Assembly (NCBI GenBank): GCA_021797515.1
Contig: JAJZZP010000187.1
Span: forward strand, 1-64,000
Origin: Bacillota bacterium
Lineage (GTDB): Bacteria; Bacillota; Sulfobacillia; Sulfobacillales; Sulfobacillaceae
Reading direction: 5' to 3'
DNA length: 64,000 nt
Shown piece after piece: positions 35,362 to 43,854 of the stretch. A model generated the notes under the pieces. The model did not search any database. It saw only the letters and a list, made by a program, of their open reading frames with translations, and was not told the origin of the DNA. The first letter of the stretch is position 1. Every line of letters begins with the position of its first letter. A program made the position numbers and the translations under genes.

Positions 35362-36744
35362 ATGTCAAATCCGAGCACGGTGACAGGTGGCTGGAGATAC
35401 CGGATAGCGGCCACGTTGCTGGCTATGGCTGGAGTTATCGCTACGATTGTGGTTTATCGGCATTATATTGACCACCTTCATCGCTTCTACGGCGACAAGC
35501 TGCTATATTTAGGCATCGTGCTGGTGTTTTTTACCGGAGTTTTTTCTTTTGTGGTGTTTGGCCTGCTGGAAACCCAACAACGGCGTTTGGCTGAAATGAA
35601 CAATGAATTGCAACGGCAACGCGACATTTTACAGGGATTATGGGATGCCACCGGGGTCGTTGCCAGCCTTCCCGACATGGAAGCGGTTTTGCAGAGAATT
35701 GTAGACGTCTCGCGACCGCTGTTCGGTGCACAATATGCGGCGTTGGCGGTATTATCCGAAGATGACCCGGTTAAGATTCGTCAGTTTATTACCTCGGGAC
35801 TGTCGGATGAAGAACGAGAAAAGATTGGTGGATTCCCCCAAGGGCGGGGAATTTTGGGCGAAGTGATTCGCACCAAAAGAGTATTGCGCCTGTCTGAGCT
35901 AGCCACGCATCCAGCGTCGTCCGGGTTCCCTCCTTACCATCCGGAAATGCGTAGTTTTCTCGGATTGCCTCTGTTGTATCGGGGAGCAATTGTCGGACAC
36001 CTCTATTTAACCAACAAACCGGGAGGATTTACAGCACAGGATGAAATGCTGGGTCAACTGTTTGCCCGTCAGGCCTCGGTCGTCATTGCCAATGCCCGCT
36101 TATATCAGGGGCGCGAAGAATGGGCCACGGTCCAGGAGCGGGAACGCATCGGACGCGAATTGCACGATGGGGTGTTGCAAACCCTGTATGGGCTAAATCT
36201 AGCCTTAGACTTTCTGCTGGATTCAGAATTGTCACTCAGCGATATTGGGAAGCGTGAGATGACACGTATTACCGAAACCCTCAGTCTGACAATGACCGAT
36301 ATTCGCATGTACATTCAAAGTCTGGGCTCTTCTCCGGTGGATTTTCAGGTTGCGGTGCGTGACATGCTTCAGCGATCCGGAGGCATGGACGACATTTTGT
36401 TGGAATTTCGCGATACTGAATATCTCTCGCTTAATCCCGAATTAATCCATGATTTGGTGATGTCGGTTCAAGAAGCTGTGTCTAATGCCAGACGTCATGG
36501 TCGTGCTGACCATATTGTGGTGGGGTGGGATGGCCACCCTGACTCGCATTTTCGAGTTTGGATTGAGGATAACGGGCAAGGCTTTAACGTCGAGGGTGCC
36601 AATCGGGAAAATCATTTTGGACTCACTAACATGCGGCGGCGCACAGAGCATTGGCACGGGGAAATACATGTCTCTAGCAAACTGGGGAAAGGAACCCGGG
36701 TAGAATTTCATATTCCTAAGAGCAGTGATACACAAATAGCTTGA
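35362..36744 (+). CDS. NarL-type sensor histidine kinase with GAF domain
   Basis: A 460-residue membrane sensor. Two membrane segments (about 13-33 and 45-67) leave almost no extracellular loop; a short coiled region leads to a GAF domain (about 95-245), then a HisKA_3 module with the phospho-acceptor His268 in GRELHDGVLQT and a C-terminal ATPase (EAVSNARRHG, DNGQGF, FGLTNMRRR). The architecture suits detection of redox or a small intracellular ligand through the GAF domain. It is followed by a LuxR-type response regulator after 26 bases. ATG 35362 is preceded by a GGGAGTGGGCGC stretch. Confidence 0.9.
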   Translation: MSNPSTVTGGWRYRIAATLLAMAGVIATIVVYRHYIDHLHRFYGDKLLYLGIVLVFFTGVFSFVVFGLLETQQRRLAEMNNELQRQRDILQGLWDATGVVASLPDMEAVLQRIVDVSRPLFGAQYAALAVLSEDDPVKIRQFITSGLSDEEREKIGGFPQGRGILGEVIRTKRVLRLSELATHPASSGFPPYHPEMRSFLGLPLLYRGAIVGHLYLTNKPGGFTAQDEMLGQLFARQASVVIANARLYQGREEWATVQERERIGRELHDGVLQTLYGLNLALDFLLDSELSLSDIGKREMTRITETLSLTMTDIRMYIQSLGSSPVDFQVAVRDMLQRSGGMDDILLEFRDTEYLSLNPELIHDLVMSVQEAVSNARRHGRADHIVVGWDGHPDSHFRVWIEDNGQGFNVEGANRENHFGLTNMRRRTEHWHGEIHVSSKLGKGTRVEFHIPKSSDTQIA

Positions 36745-36770
36745 AGCGTCGGAAAGGGGAAGGCATAAAC

Positions 36771-37427
36771 ATGCCGGAACAAATGATTCGTGTGGTCATT
36801 GTCGATGACCACGAAGTCGTGCGGGTGGGACTGAAAAATCTCATTGACTTGCAGCAGGATTTGATGGTGGTAGGAGATTACGCGACTGGCCAGGCCGCGA
36901 TTGACAACGTCCCTCATCATGCGGATGTGGTGGTGTTGGATGTCCGGCTGCCAGACCTCAGTGGCTTTGAAGTGTGCCGTCAAATTAAGGGACAGGATGA
37001 TCATATCCATATTATTATGCTCACCTCGTTTGGCCAAGATGAAATGGTAGTGGATGCGATTAATGCGGGGGCGTCGGGTTATTTGTTGAAAGAGGCTCGG
37101 GGGCACACGGTTATTGAAGGCATTCGCACGGTAGCCCAGGGGGGATCGCTTTTTAGTCCCCAAGTAACGGCACCGCTGTTCCAACGATTGCGTTCTATGC
37201 ACAGCTCATCCGATCCGGTAGAAGAATTAACCGAAAACGAGAAGAAAATTCTTGAGCTGGTGGCACAGGGTAAGACCAATCGCGAGATAGGGGTGGATTT
37301 GTTTCTCAGTGAAAAAACCATTAAACACTATGTGAGCAGCATCTTAAGCAAATTGGGCTATACCCGGCGATCTGAGGCTGCGGCGCATTTTGCTCGATAT
37401 CAATCGGACCGCCATCGCAATGAGTAA
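36771..37427 (+). CDS. NarL/LuxR-family response regulator
   Basis: A 218-residue regulator: receiver domain with Asp12-Asp13 and phospho-acceptor Asp57 (VVVLDVRLPD), Lys in SGYLLKEA, and a C-terminal LuxR helix-turn-helix (LTENEKKILELVAQGKTNRE, SEKTIKHYVSSILSKLGY). It is the partner of the upstream kinase. ATG 36771 follows AAGGGGAAGG; an upstream TTG lies before that site. Its target genes are not evident, though the adjacent cyd genes are candidates. Confidence 0.92.
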   Translation: MPEQMIRVVIVDDHEVVRVGLKNLIDLQQDLMVVGDYATGQAAIDNVPHHADVVVLDVRLPDLSGFEVCRQIKGQDDHIHIIMLTSFGQDEMVVDAINAGASGYLLKEARGHTVIEGIRTVAQGGSLFSPQVTAPLFQRLRSMHSSSDPVEELTENEKKILELVAQGKTNREIGVDLFLSEKTIKHYVSSILSKLGYTRRSEAAAHFARYQSDRHRNE

Positions 37428-37541
37428 TTAGTGGTGATGGGTGAGGCGGTAAATGCCCCAAATCACCAGGGCCCAAATGCCAATTTGCCATAGCCCCATG
37501 GTGAGCCAGACTCTCATGTGCGAGAATATTTGCGCGGCCAT
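37428..37541 (-). CDS. 37-residue small membrane protein
   Basis: A short gene too small for routine ORF calling. ATG 37541 follows GGAGG with 8 bases between. The product begins MAAQIFSHMRV and then has one strongly hydrophobic, tryptophan-rich helix (WLTMGLWQIGIWALVIWGIY), ending RLTHHH. Its stop abuts the response-regulator stop on the other strand (37427). It resembles other unnamed single-span proteins in which a Trp-rich helix is followed by a short basic or histidine tail. Function unknown; the His-rich tail might bind metal. Confidence 0.6.
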   Translation of the reverse strand: MAAQIFSHMRVWLTMGLWQIGIWALVIWGIYRLTHHH

Positions 37542-37631
37542 CACCGGAACCTCCTTCTGGGTCACGATATAGTCGTTCTTGATGCTTCACCAATCTGTGC
37601 CTACACTATAGCGGACGCATTTAGGGTCTGC

Positions 37632-37649
37632 AGGGGCCATATGGCCCCT
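37632..37649. terminator. 18-bp perfect palindrome followed by T-tract
   Basis: AGGGGCCAT-ATGGCCCCT with no unpaired loop, followed on the plus strand by CTCTTTTT. It may act as a terminator or as a protein-binding palindrome ahead of the germination operon. Loop-less palindromes fold less well, so both readings stay open. Confidence 0.45.
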
Positions 37650-37817
37650 CTCTTTTTCGCAAACGGTCCCGGTTTCGTGAGTCCTATTCTACGGACCAAA
37701 ACCAGTAGCGACTTGGTCCAAATGGACCTAAATTGGAGGACCGATCGCCCCTTCTGTCGGGCCGCGATGGGCATATCTTTTAACCCGAGGGGCACAATAT
37801 CCCCGAGGTGCCCTGTA

Positions 37818-39416
37818 ATGAACCTGAAACCTACGAAAGGGCTAGAGCAACTTGCTAAGCAACTAGACAAGGAATTGAGCGGATGGCTTTCCGCATTGAA
37901 TTTGGAGCCGACCACACCTGCGGATCACTATGTGCCTGATGTCGATGCCGCCTACGAACGACTCAAGGCCGGCATGGGGCGCAGTTCGGATGTGCTGTTG
38001 CGCAAAATTCAAGTGCCAGCCTGCGGGGAAAATGTAGTGTTGATTGCGTGCCTGGATGGCATGGCCGACACACAGATGGTGGACCAGGACATCATACAGC
38101 GATTGATGTCGACAAAATCCGCTCCAGAAGCCTGGGATCAAACGGCCATAACCCCGGTGCATATTTCCCGAGAGAAATCGTGGTCCAAAATATTGCAGGA
38201 TTTGACTGCGGGCAACACTCTCATTTTTGCGCCGGGCCTTGCTTTTGTCTGGATTGTGGATACGGTGAAATTTAATCAGAGGGCCATTGAACGGCCTCAG
38301 ACCGAATTGTCGGTGCGAGGCACGGAAGAAGCCTTCAACGAAATCTTGCTGACCCAAAAGAACCAAATCCGACGTCATTTGCTGACCCCTACTTTGCAGT
38401 TTCACGATATTGTGGTGGGTCGCGTGCAGCATACCACGGTGTCCGTCGCTTACCTCGAAGATGTAACCAATTCGGCCTTGGTTGATGAGGCGATTAAACG
38501 ATTGGAAGCCATCAAGGTTGATGGTGTGGCCAACTCTACTACCATTGCCGGCATAATCCGCGACCATCCCCTATCCATTTTTCCTACGATGCGTTCGACG
38601 GAACGGGTGGATATTGTCATTTGGCGCCTGTTGGAAGGAGCGGTCGCGGTCTTGACCGAAGGGGATCCGTTTGTCTTGATTGCCCCTTCACCATTGGTGG
38701 ATTTTTATCGAACCGCCATGGATTACTCAAGTTCCTGGGCCGATAGCAGTTTTGTGCGCATGATTCGCTTTGCCGGTTGGATTCTCGGAATGTATCTTCC
38801 GGCCTTGTATTTGGCCTTGGCCGATGTCAATCCCAATGTGCTGCCCACCGAACTTTTTGTGGTGATGCAGGGAAGCCATGCGGGATTGCCGTTTCCCCCT
38901 ACGGTAGAGATGGTGCTGATGATTTTGGTGATTGAAATTCTACGGGAATCGGCACTCCGATTACCCAAAGTTTTAAGCGTTACTTTAGGCACTGTGGGCG
39001 CCATCGTAGTTGGCACCGCCGTAGTCAAAGCCGGTTTGGTGGATCCGCAAATAATCGTGATTATGACACTGACGGCACTGAGTCTCTTTTCCACCCCGGT
39101 GTATGAACTGACTGGAACCTGGCGAGTATTTGGGTTTTTGCTGCTTTTGGGCGGGGCTTTCTTGGGGATTTTGGGGGTCGTTGTGGTAACGATTGGGGTC
39201 TTGGCGGTGATGATGGATATGGAGACTTTTGGCACTCCATATTTTGCTCCGTGGGCGCCATTTCGACCTCGAGACTGGAAAGATACCATTGTTCGAGTGC
39301 CATGGACCAATTTTGTTACCCGTTGGCACAGCACGCGAGCGCAGCGGGTAGCTTGGCGAACTCCTGTCGAGGTTTCCGGTCGTCCGCATTTACTCAAACG
39401 CAGGCGGTCGTCATGA
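37818..39416 (+). CDS. GerA-family spore germinant receptor subunit A
   Basis: A 532-residue membrane protein of the GerAA/GerA family that senses nutrients in the inner membrane of spores. The soluble N-terminal domain (about 1-290) precedes the family blocks ERVDIVIWRLLEGAVAVLTE and PFVLIAPSPLVDF and then several membrane segments; the end is basic. ATG 37818 follows CCGAGGTG; the frame extends upstream to 37518 but without a suitable site. It overlaps the next gene (GerC type) by 4 bases. Order A-C-B in this operon is common in Firmicutes. Confidence 0.93.
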   Translation: MNLKPTKGLEQLAKQLDKELSGWLSALNLEPTTPADHYVPDVDAAYERLKAGMGRSSDVLLRKIQVPACGENVVLIACLDGMADTQMVDQDIIQRLMSTKSAPEAWDQTAITPVHISREKSWSKILQDLTAGNTLIFAPGLAFVWIVDTVKFNQRAIERPQTELSVRGTEEAFNEILLTQKNQIRRHLLTPTLQFHDIVVGRVQHTTVSVAYLEDVTNSALVDEAIKRLEAIKVDGVANSTTIAGIIRDHPLSIFPTMRSTERVDIVIWRLLEGAVAVLTEGDPFVLIAPSPLVDFYRTAMDYSSSWADSSFVRMIRFAGWILGMYLPALYLALADVNPNVLPTELFVVMQGSHAGLPFPPTVEMVLMILVIEILRESALRLPKVLSVTLGTVGAIVVGTAVVKAGLVDPQIIVIMTLTALSLFSTPVYELTGTWRVFGFLLLLGGAFLGILGVVVVTIGVLAVMMDMETFGTPYFAPWAPFRPRDWKDTIVRVPWTNFVTRWHSTRAQRVAWRTPVEVSGRPHLLKRRRSS

Positions 39417-40507
39417 TGATCAGGATGCGAGTCCTAGCCATAGGCGCCATATTTTTGATCATCGTAATGCTGGGGGGATGCTGGGATTCGGAGCCTGACA
39501 CGGATCGCGCCTCGGCGTTGGTGCTCACGGTATCTCAAGCTTCTCCTAAAGAATGGCATTGGACGTTTTATTTTCCTAATCCCACGGTGACCGTCAGCAG
39601 TTTAAGCCAATTAAAGCCGTCCAATCAATTTTATACCATGGGAGTAACCGCCTCTTCCCTGGACCGGGCGTACACTCGAGTTCAACAAAAGCTAGCGCGC
39701 GATTTATATTTAGGACAATTGGAAGTCATTATCCTCTCATCCAAATTGACCAAGCCAGAGATGCTCAGGTTGCTCAATGCTTACAATCGAGAAGGAGTGA
39801 CGCCGAAAACTGCCTATATATTGGTAGGAACGCCTCCCGTAAATGACCTGGCGTTGGTCACCCCCCAGGAATCGATTCCATCCGTGTACTGGGAAAGCTA
39901 TTTTGAGTGTCATCAATGCCAGCCGGAATATCTGGGTCACCCCGAGTGGAAAGTGTGGGACGACATGGTTACGCCGGGGGTGTCGCCGGTAGTGCCTTAT
40001 GGGACAAAGGCCTATGAAATGACGAAAATTGCGGTGTATCCGGGAAAAGGGCGACCAATAATTTACTCCACGCAAGCAACCGAGGGTTGGGCCTATCTTA
40101 AGGGTCAGGTAGCAAAAGAAACGTTGGCATTTGAGACGCCTTGGGGTCGAATTACGCTGGCAAACGTCCACGGCACTGCGCACAATCAGGTACGCCCGGG
40201 AAACGGGACAATTGATGTCAGCACCGACATTCATTTAAGTGTCACGTTGGCAGAATGGGGATCTTCAGTGGAACTGACACCAAGTATATTAAAACAGATC
40301 GAAATATTGGGGGAGCGTGCGGTGTTGTCGCGATGCCTGCTGTCCATCGGAGAAGCCAATCGTACCCACACTGATCCCTTCGGTTATGGGAGAAGTCTAT
40401 GGTTTCAGCATCAGGCTCCTGAAAAATTGGCACGTGGAGGCTGGGAACCGATTTCGTCCCAGGTGACGGTGACGCTGCAAATTCGATCCGCGGGGAGTGG
40501 GGTCTAA
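39413..40507 (+). CDS. GerC-family germinant receptor lipoprotein
   Basis: A 364-residue lipoprotein. A hydrophobic signal ends in the lipobox LGGC with Cys23, followed by WDSEP, the family opening after the cysteine. The middle region has the GerC pattern FYTMGVTASSLDRAY and LYLGQLEVIILS. It partners the A and B subunits of the receptor on the outer face of the inner membrane. ATG 39413 overlaps the A-subunit stop; two further in-frame ATGs lie close behind. Confidence 0.9.
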   Translation: MMIRMRVLAIGAIFLIIVMLGGCWDSEPDTDRASALVLTVSQASPKEWHWTFYFPNPTVTVSSLSQLKPSNQFYTMGVTASSLDRAYTRVQQKLARDLYLGQLEVIILSSKLTKPEMLRLLNAYNREGVTPKTAYILVGTPPVNDLALVTPQESIPSVYWESYFECHQCQPEYLGHPEWKVWDDMVTPGVSPVVPYGTKAYEMTKIAVYPGKGRPIIYSTQATEGWAYLKGQVAKETLAFETPWGRITLANVHGTAHNQVRPGNGTIDVSTDIHLSVTLAEWGSSVELTPSILKQIEILGERAVLSRCLLSIGEANRTHTDPFGYGRSLWFQHQAPEKLARGGWEPISSQVTVTLQIRSAGSGV

Positions 40508-40545
40508 CGGGACCTGTCGAGCCCATCTCGAAAGGGCAATATTTC

Positions 40546-41619
40546 TTGATGGTCACGATGTCGGTGGTGGCTGGTGCCATCTATATCTGGCCGCAGTATA
40601 TTATTCAAACCGCTGGTATCAATGGCTTATGGAGCCTTTTTACCACGGCCGGGATATCACTTGCGGTTCTGGCCCTTCAAATAGCATGGGTTAGTTTGAC
40701 GAAATCAACGCCATTTGCGGCCGTGGTGCGAAATACCTGGGGAGTCTTTGGCATGTGGGTAGTGGTCAGCATGACTGGTATTCTGTGCATGACCGTTGAT
40801 GCCATCATGCTGGCCCTTTTTGGACAAATGCTGCATGTGTTCTTTTATCCGTTAACCCCCATGGTGGTGCCTATAATTCTGATTGGGCTTGCCGGAATAT
40901 GGATTGCTATGCGTTCGCTTAATACCGTGGCGCGCAATGTGCAGTTTTGGTTCCCCTTGATTATATTGTCGTTTGGTTTCGTGTTGTTCCTAAGTTTCAG
41001 AAATGTGCGGTTTCCAGCAGCGCTATTGCCTTCGCCTACTATTGTGATTCCCCAATGGCTTCGGGCCACCTTGGGCACGTGGTTTTTGTATGCCAATGGT
41101 GCTGTGGTGGCTAGTTTGATACCTCATATCCGCTGGACCAGGCGGCCCCGGCCGGTCTTATGGACAGCTTTGGCGATAGGGTTTCAAACTATGGTGCTCG
41201 TGGTGGTTTTCGTCACTGTGATCAGCACGCTGGGACCCGCCGCGACCGCCCAATTGCAGTGGCCGATGGTGTATGTGTTCTCTTTGGTGAGCGTGAAAAC
41301 CTTCTTTTTTAAAGGTGTCGGGATGTTTGTGATTATTACCTGGACGACGGCGTTGGTGCTGTACTTAGCGGTGCACATTTATTGTTTTTCATGGAATGTG
41401 CAGACTATGGCAGATCTCTCATCGTTAGTTCGGCGGTGGATTGCGCTGGGAGCGGGAATTGTGGTGACAACCATTGCCATATTGATCCCGTCTACAATCT
41501 CGGCAGGGAAGATATTGTTCGGCGTGCTTAATCCCGTAGATTTAAGTTGGACGGTGGGAGCGACCGTGTTGTCGGTGATTGTGGCCTGGGTACGGCATAG
41601 GAGGCGTAAGCATTCATGA
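40546..41619 (+). CDS. GerB-family germinant receptor permease-like subunit
   Basis: A 357-residue protein with about ten membrane segments, a member of the APC-like GerAB family. The start is uncertain: TTG 40546 follows AAAGGGCAATATTTC, but the frame is open upstream to 40423 and that part (ISKGQYFLM) looks like the natural N-terminus of the family, yet no ATG/GTG/TTG is found there. A non-standard start codon, or a small frameshift after the GerC gene, is possible. It overlaps the next gene by 4 bases. Confidence 0.87.
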   Translation: MMVTMSVVAGAIYIWPQYIIQTAGINGLWSLFTTAGISLAVLALQIAWVSLTKSTPFAAVVRNTWGVFGMWVVVSMTGILCMTVDAIMLALFGQMLHVFFYPLTPMVVPIILIGLAGIWIAMRSLNTVARNVQFWFPLIILSFGFVLFLSFRNVRFPAALLPSPTIVIPQWLRATLGTWFLYANGAVVASLIPHIRWTRRPRPVLWTALAIGFQTMVLVVVFVTVISTLGPAATAQLQWPMVYVFSLVSVKTFFFKGVGMFVIITWTTALVLYLAVHIYCFSWNVQTMADLSSLVRRWIALGAGIVVTTIAILIPSTISAGKILFGVLNPVDLSWTVGATVLSVIVAWVRHRRRKHS

Positions 41620-43073
41620 CAGGGACGGGAATAGTGGTGCTGTGGGTGATCGGGGGCAACCTCCTGATATTTCTAGTTGTTGGTGTGGGGCTGGTCTTTG
41701 TTCTGCGGCGTATGGCAATTCGCTTGGAACGTGGTTTAGGGAAAAATCCGACCGGGACCCTGTGGGAAACGCTCTATACCATCAATGCCAATTCGGGAAC
41801 CCAACTGGCCCTGACCATGCAGCGCGCGGAACAGGGGAAACCTGCGATGCATCCGATGGGCTCATCGCCTGCGGTGTTTTGGCTGGATCAAATCGGTTTT
41901 GATCCAGCAACCTTAGATCCGGTTCCGAGAAGTAGGGAGGTGGCGGTAGATTTGACAGTGCAACTAGGACCGCATGCCAAAACACCACTCAAGTTATCAC
42001 TACCGGTGTTGATTGCACCGATGGGATATGGCGTGGCACTAAATGATCGGGCCAAAATTGCGTTGGCCCAAGCATCGAGTTTGGTGGGTACCGCTATTTC
42101 AAGTGGGGAAGGCCCGTTTTTACCGGAAGAACGCGCTTTTGCCACCAAATGGATTTTGCAGTGGAGCCGGTCCGCGTGGGCTCATCAAACGGAGGTGGTG
42201 CAACTCGCCGATATGATAGAAATACAATTGGGGCAAGGGTCGGAAGCTGGCATCGGTATTGTCAAAGATCCCGGAGCGGTGTCGCCAAGGGCAGCCGACG
42301 CCGTGCATGGGAACGTGGAAATTCGAACGATTTCACGGGGACAGGTACCAGAGTGGATTCGGGAATTCAAAGGAAAGGTTCCGATTGGTGTTAAAGTTCC
42401 GGCCAATCAGCACCTGGAACAGGATTTGGCCTTGTTAACCAAATGGGGGGTTGATGTCATTACTCTGGATGGGTCTTCTGCTGGTAGTGCCGGCAGTCCG
42501 GCGGTAATCTCCGATCATTTTGGCCTGGATGTGGGGTTGGCGATACATCGAGCGCATCGATGGTTAGTCGCGGCAGGAATCCGCGAACAGGTGAGTTTGG
42601 TAGGGTCCGGCGGCATTCATGATGCAGCCGATATCGCCAAGCTGTTGGCGTTGGGTGCCGATGCGGTGGCTGTAGGCTCTACCCTACTGTTTGCCTTGAG
42701 TCATGAACAGGTGGCAGAAAACTTGCCTGATATGCCCCCGACCGGGCTGACGATGGGTCAACACAAGGAAACGGCGCCGGTAACACTGGATTTGGACCGC
42801 GCCGGTGAGCATGTGGCGGCTTGGTTTGAGGCCACCCGGATCGAACTGGCGATGATCTGCCAGGCCTTAGGGGTGACGTCTATCCATGATTTGGGCCCGC
42901 AGCATCTTGTGGCACGGACTATCGAAGCATCTACCCGATTTCGGCTTGCCAGCGATGCCGACCCACTTTGTTGGATGCGGATCAATGAAGCGTTAAATCA
43001 ATTGGTAGCGCACTATCAAGCATCAAACGCCGTATTAACGCACCTTGCGGACCAACCTTGGTTTGCGGATTAA
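41616..43073 (+). CDS. FMN-binding glutamate synthase-family protein
   Basis: A 485-residue protein with an N-terminal membrane helix (about 6-30) and a glutamate synthase FMN domain. The TIM-barrel blocks are APMGYGVAL, IEIQLGQGSEAG, VDVITLDGSSAGSAGSP, VGSGGIHDAADIAKLLALGADAVAVGS. Such stand-alone, membrane-anchored relatives (YerD type in Bacillus) are of unsure function. ATG 41616 overlaps the germination permease stop and follows AGGAGGCG, so it appears to be the fourth gene of the ger operon, an unusual association. Confidence 0.88.
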   Translation: MTGTGIVVLWVIGGNLLIFLVVGVGLVFVLRRMAIRLERGLGKNPTGTLWETLYTINANSGTQLALTMQRAEQGKPAMHPMGSSPAVFWLDQIGFDPATLDPVPRSREVAVDLTVQLGPHAKTPLKLSLPVLIAPMGYGVALNDRAKIALAQASSLVGTAISSGEGPFLPEERAFATKWILQWSRSAWAHQTEVVQLADMIEIQLGQGSEAGIGIVKDPGAVSPRAADAVHGNVEIRTISRGQVPEWIREFKGKVPIGVKVPANQHLEQDLALLTKWGVDVITLDGSSAGSAGSPAVISDHFGLDVGLAIHRAHRWLVAAGIREQVSLVGSGGIHDAADIAKLLALGADAVAVGSTLLFALSHEQVAENLPDMPPTGLTMGQHKETAPVTLDLDRAGEHVAAWFEATRIELAMICQALGVTSIHDLGPQHLVARTIEASTRFRLASDADPLCWMRINEALNQLVAHYQASNAVLTHLADQPWFAD

Positions 43074-43187
43074 TTGGCACACCCGAATCAACCCAGGAAA
43101 GGTAGAGGTCGACAAAATATTTTTTCTCCATTCTGGATGATACATCGCACTCGTTACTTCCTATTTGACATCCAAAACTTTATAATG

Positions 43188-43201
43188 AGTGAGCGCTCAC
43201 T
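43188..43201. promoter_or_regulatory. Perfect 14-bp palindrome, TetR operator
   Basis: AGTGAGC-GCTCACT immediately overlaps the region right after a TATAAT-like hexamer (43181-43186), 23 bases before the tetR start. The position and symmetry are typical of an autoregulatory TetR/AcrR operator. Confidence 0.75.
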
Positions 43202-43223
43202 TTTATTTAAGGGATGTTGATAG

Positions 43224-43853
43224 ATGCCCAAGGTCACAGAATCCCATAAGGACCGGCGAAAACAAGCCATTCTGGAAGCGGCCGAGGAAGTCTTCTTGGG
43301 AAAAGGTTATCAACTCGCGACGGTGGACGATATTGCAGCACGAGGTCGTTTAAGCGTAGGTACTCTTTATCGGTACTTCTCAAGCAAAAGTGAGATCATG
43401 CTGACTTTGATGGAGGAACGATTGGGACGAACTCCTGATCTTTTGAAACGATTGACCACGGGGGAGACAGGGCCGTGGGAACGGCTTAGTCGTTGTGTGG
43501 ATATTTTTGTCCTCGCACTGCGGATGCGCCATCCCAGCACGGGACGTCTACTGTTGGTCGCGTGGGGGGAAGCACTCCAGGACTCCACAGTGCGGGCAGG
43601 GTTAGTGCGTCGGTACGCAAGGCTCGTGGAGTACTTAGAAGACGTGATACAACAGGGTATTGCGTCGGGGGAGTTTCGCCGGGATACGGATGTCAATGTT
43701 TTGGCTGCGCTCCTCATCTGCCTCGCCGACGGGGTTACTTTCTATTGGTCGGCTAACACCCCAGGCCTCGAGCTTGCGCGGATTCGTGCCACGGTGATGT
43801 CCATGCTCCGTTCCTATCTTAGTCCCAAAATTTCTAGAGAGGAGACGTTTTAG
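43224..43853 (+). CDS. TetR-family regulator upstream of fabF
   Basis: A 209-residue regulator with a TetR helix-turn-helix (AEEVFLGKGYQLATVDDIAA, then RLSVGTLYRYFSSKSE) and a C-terminal ligand domain. It resembles regulators of fatty-acid genes such as FadR-type TetR proteins. ATG 43224 follows AAGGGATGTTGATAG. It is followed directly by fabF, so it likely controls that gene and itself through the palindrome at 43188. Confidence 0.9.
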   Translation: MPKVTESHKDRRKQAILEAAEEVFLGKGYQLATVDDIAARGRLSVGTLYRYFSSKSEIMLTLMEERLGRTPDLLKRLTTGETGPWERLSRCVDIFVLALRMRHPSTGRLLLVAWGEALQDSTVRAGLVRRYARLVEYLEDVIQQGIASGEFRRDTDVNVLAALLICLADGVTFYWSANTPGLELARIRATVMSMLRSYLSPKISREETF

Positions 43854-43854
43854 G

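Noticed and set aside
37863-38567. 234-codon minus-strand frame inside the GerA gene
   Set aside because: Also an antisense shadow, no ribosome site or motif.
38723-39397. 224-codon minus-strand frame inside the GerA gene
   Set aside because: Antisense shadow of the strongly supported germination gene; low-complexity Thr/Lys/Pro-rich product.
43165-43186. TTGACA and TATAAT before tetR as one promoter
   Set aside because: The hexamers are only 10 bases apart, too close for a sigma-A promoter; only the palindrome was kept.
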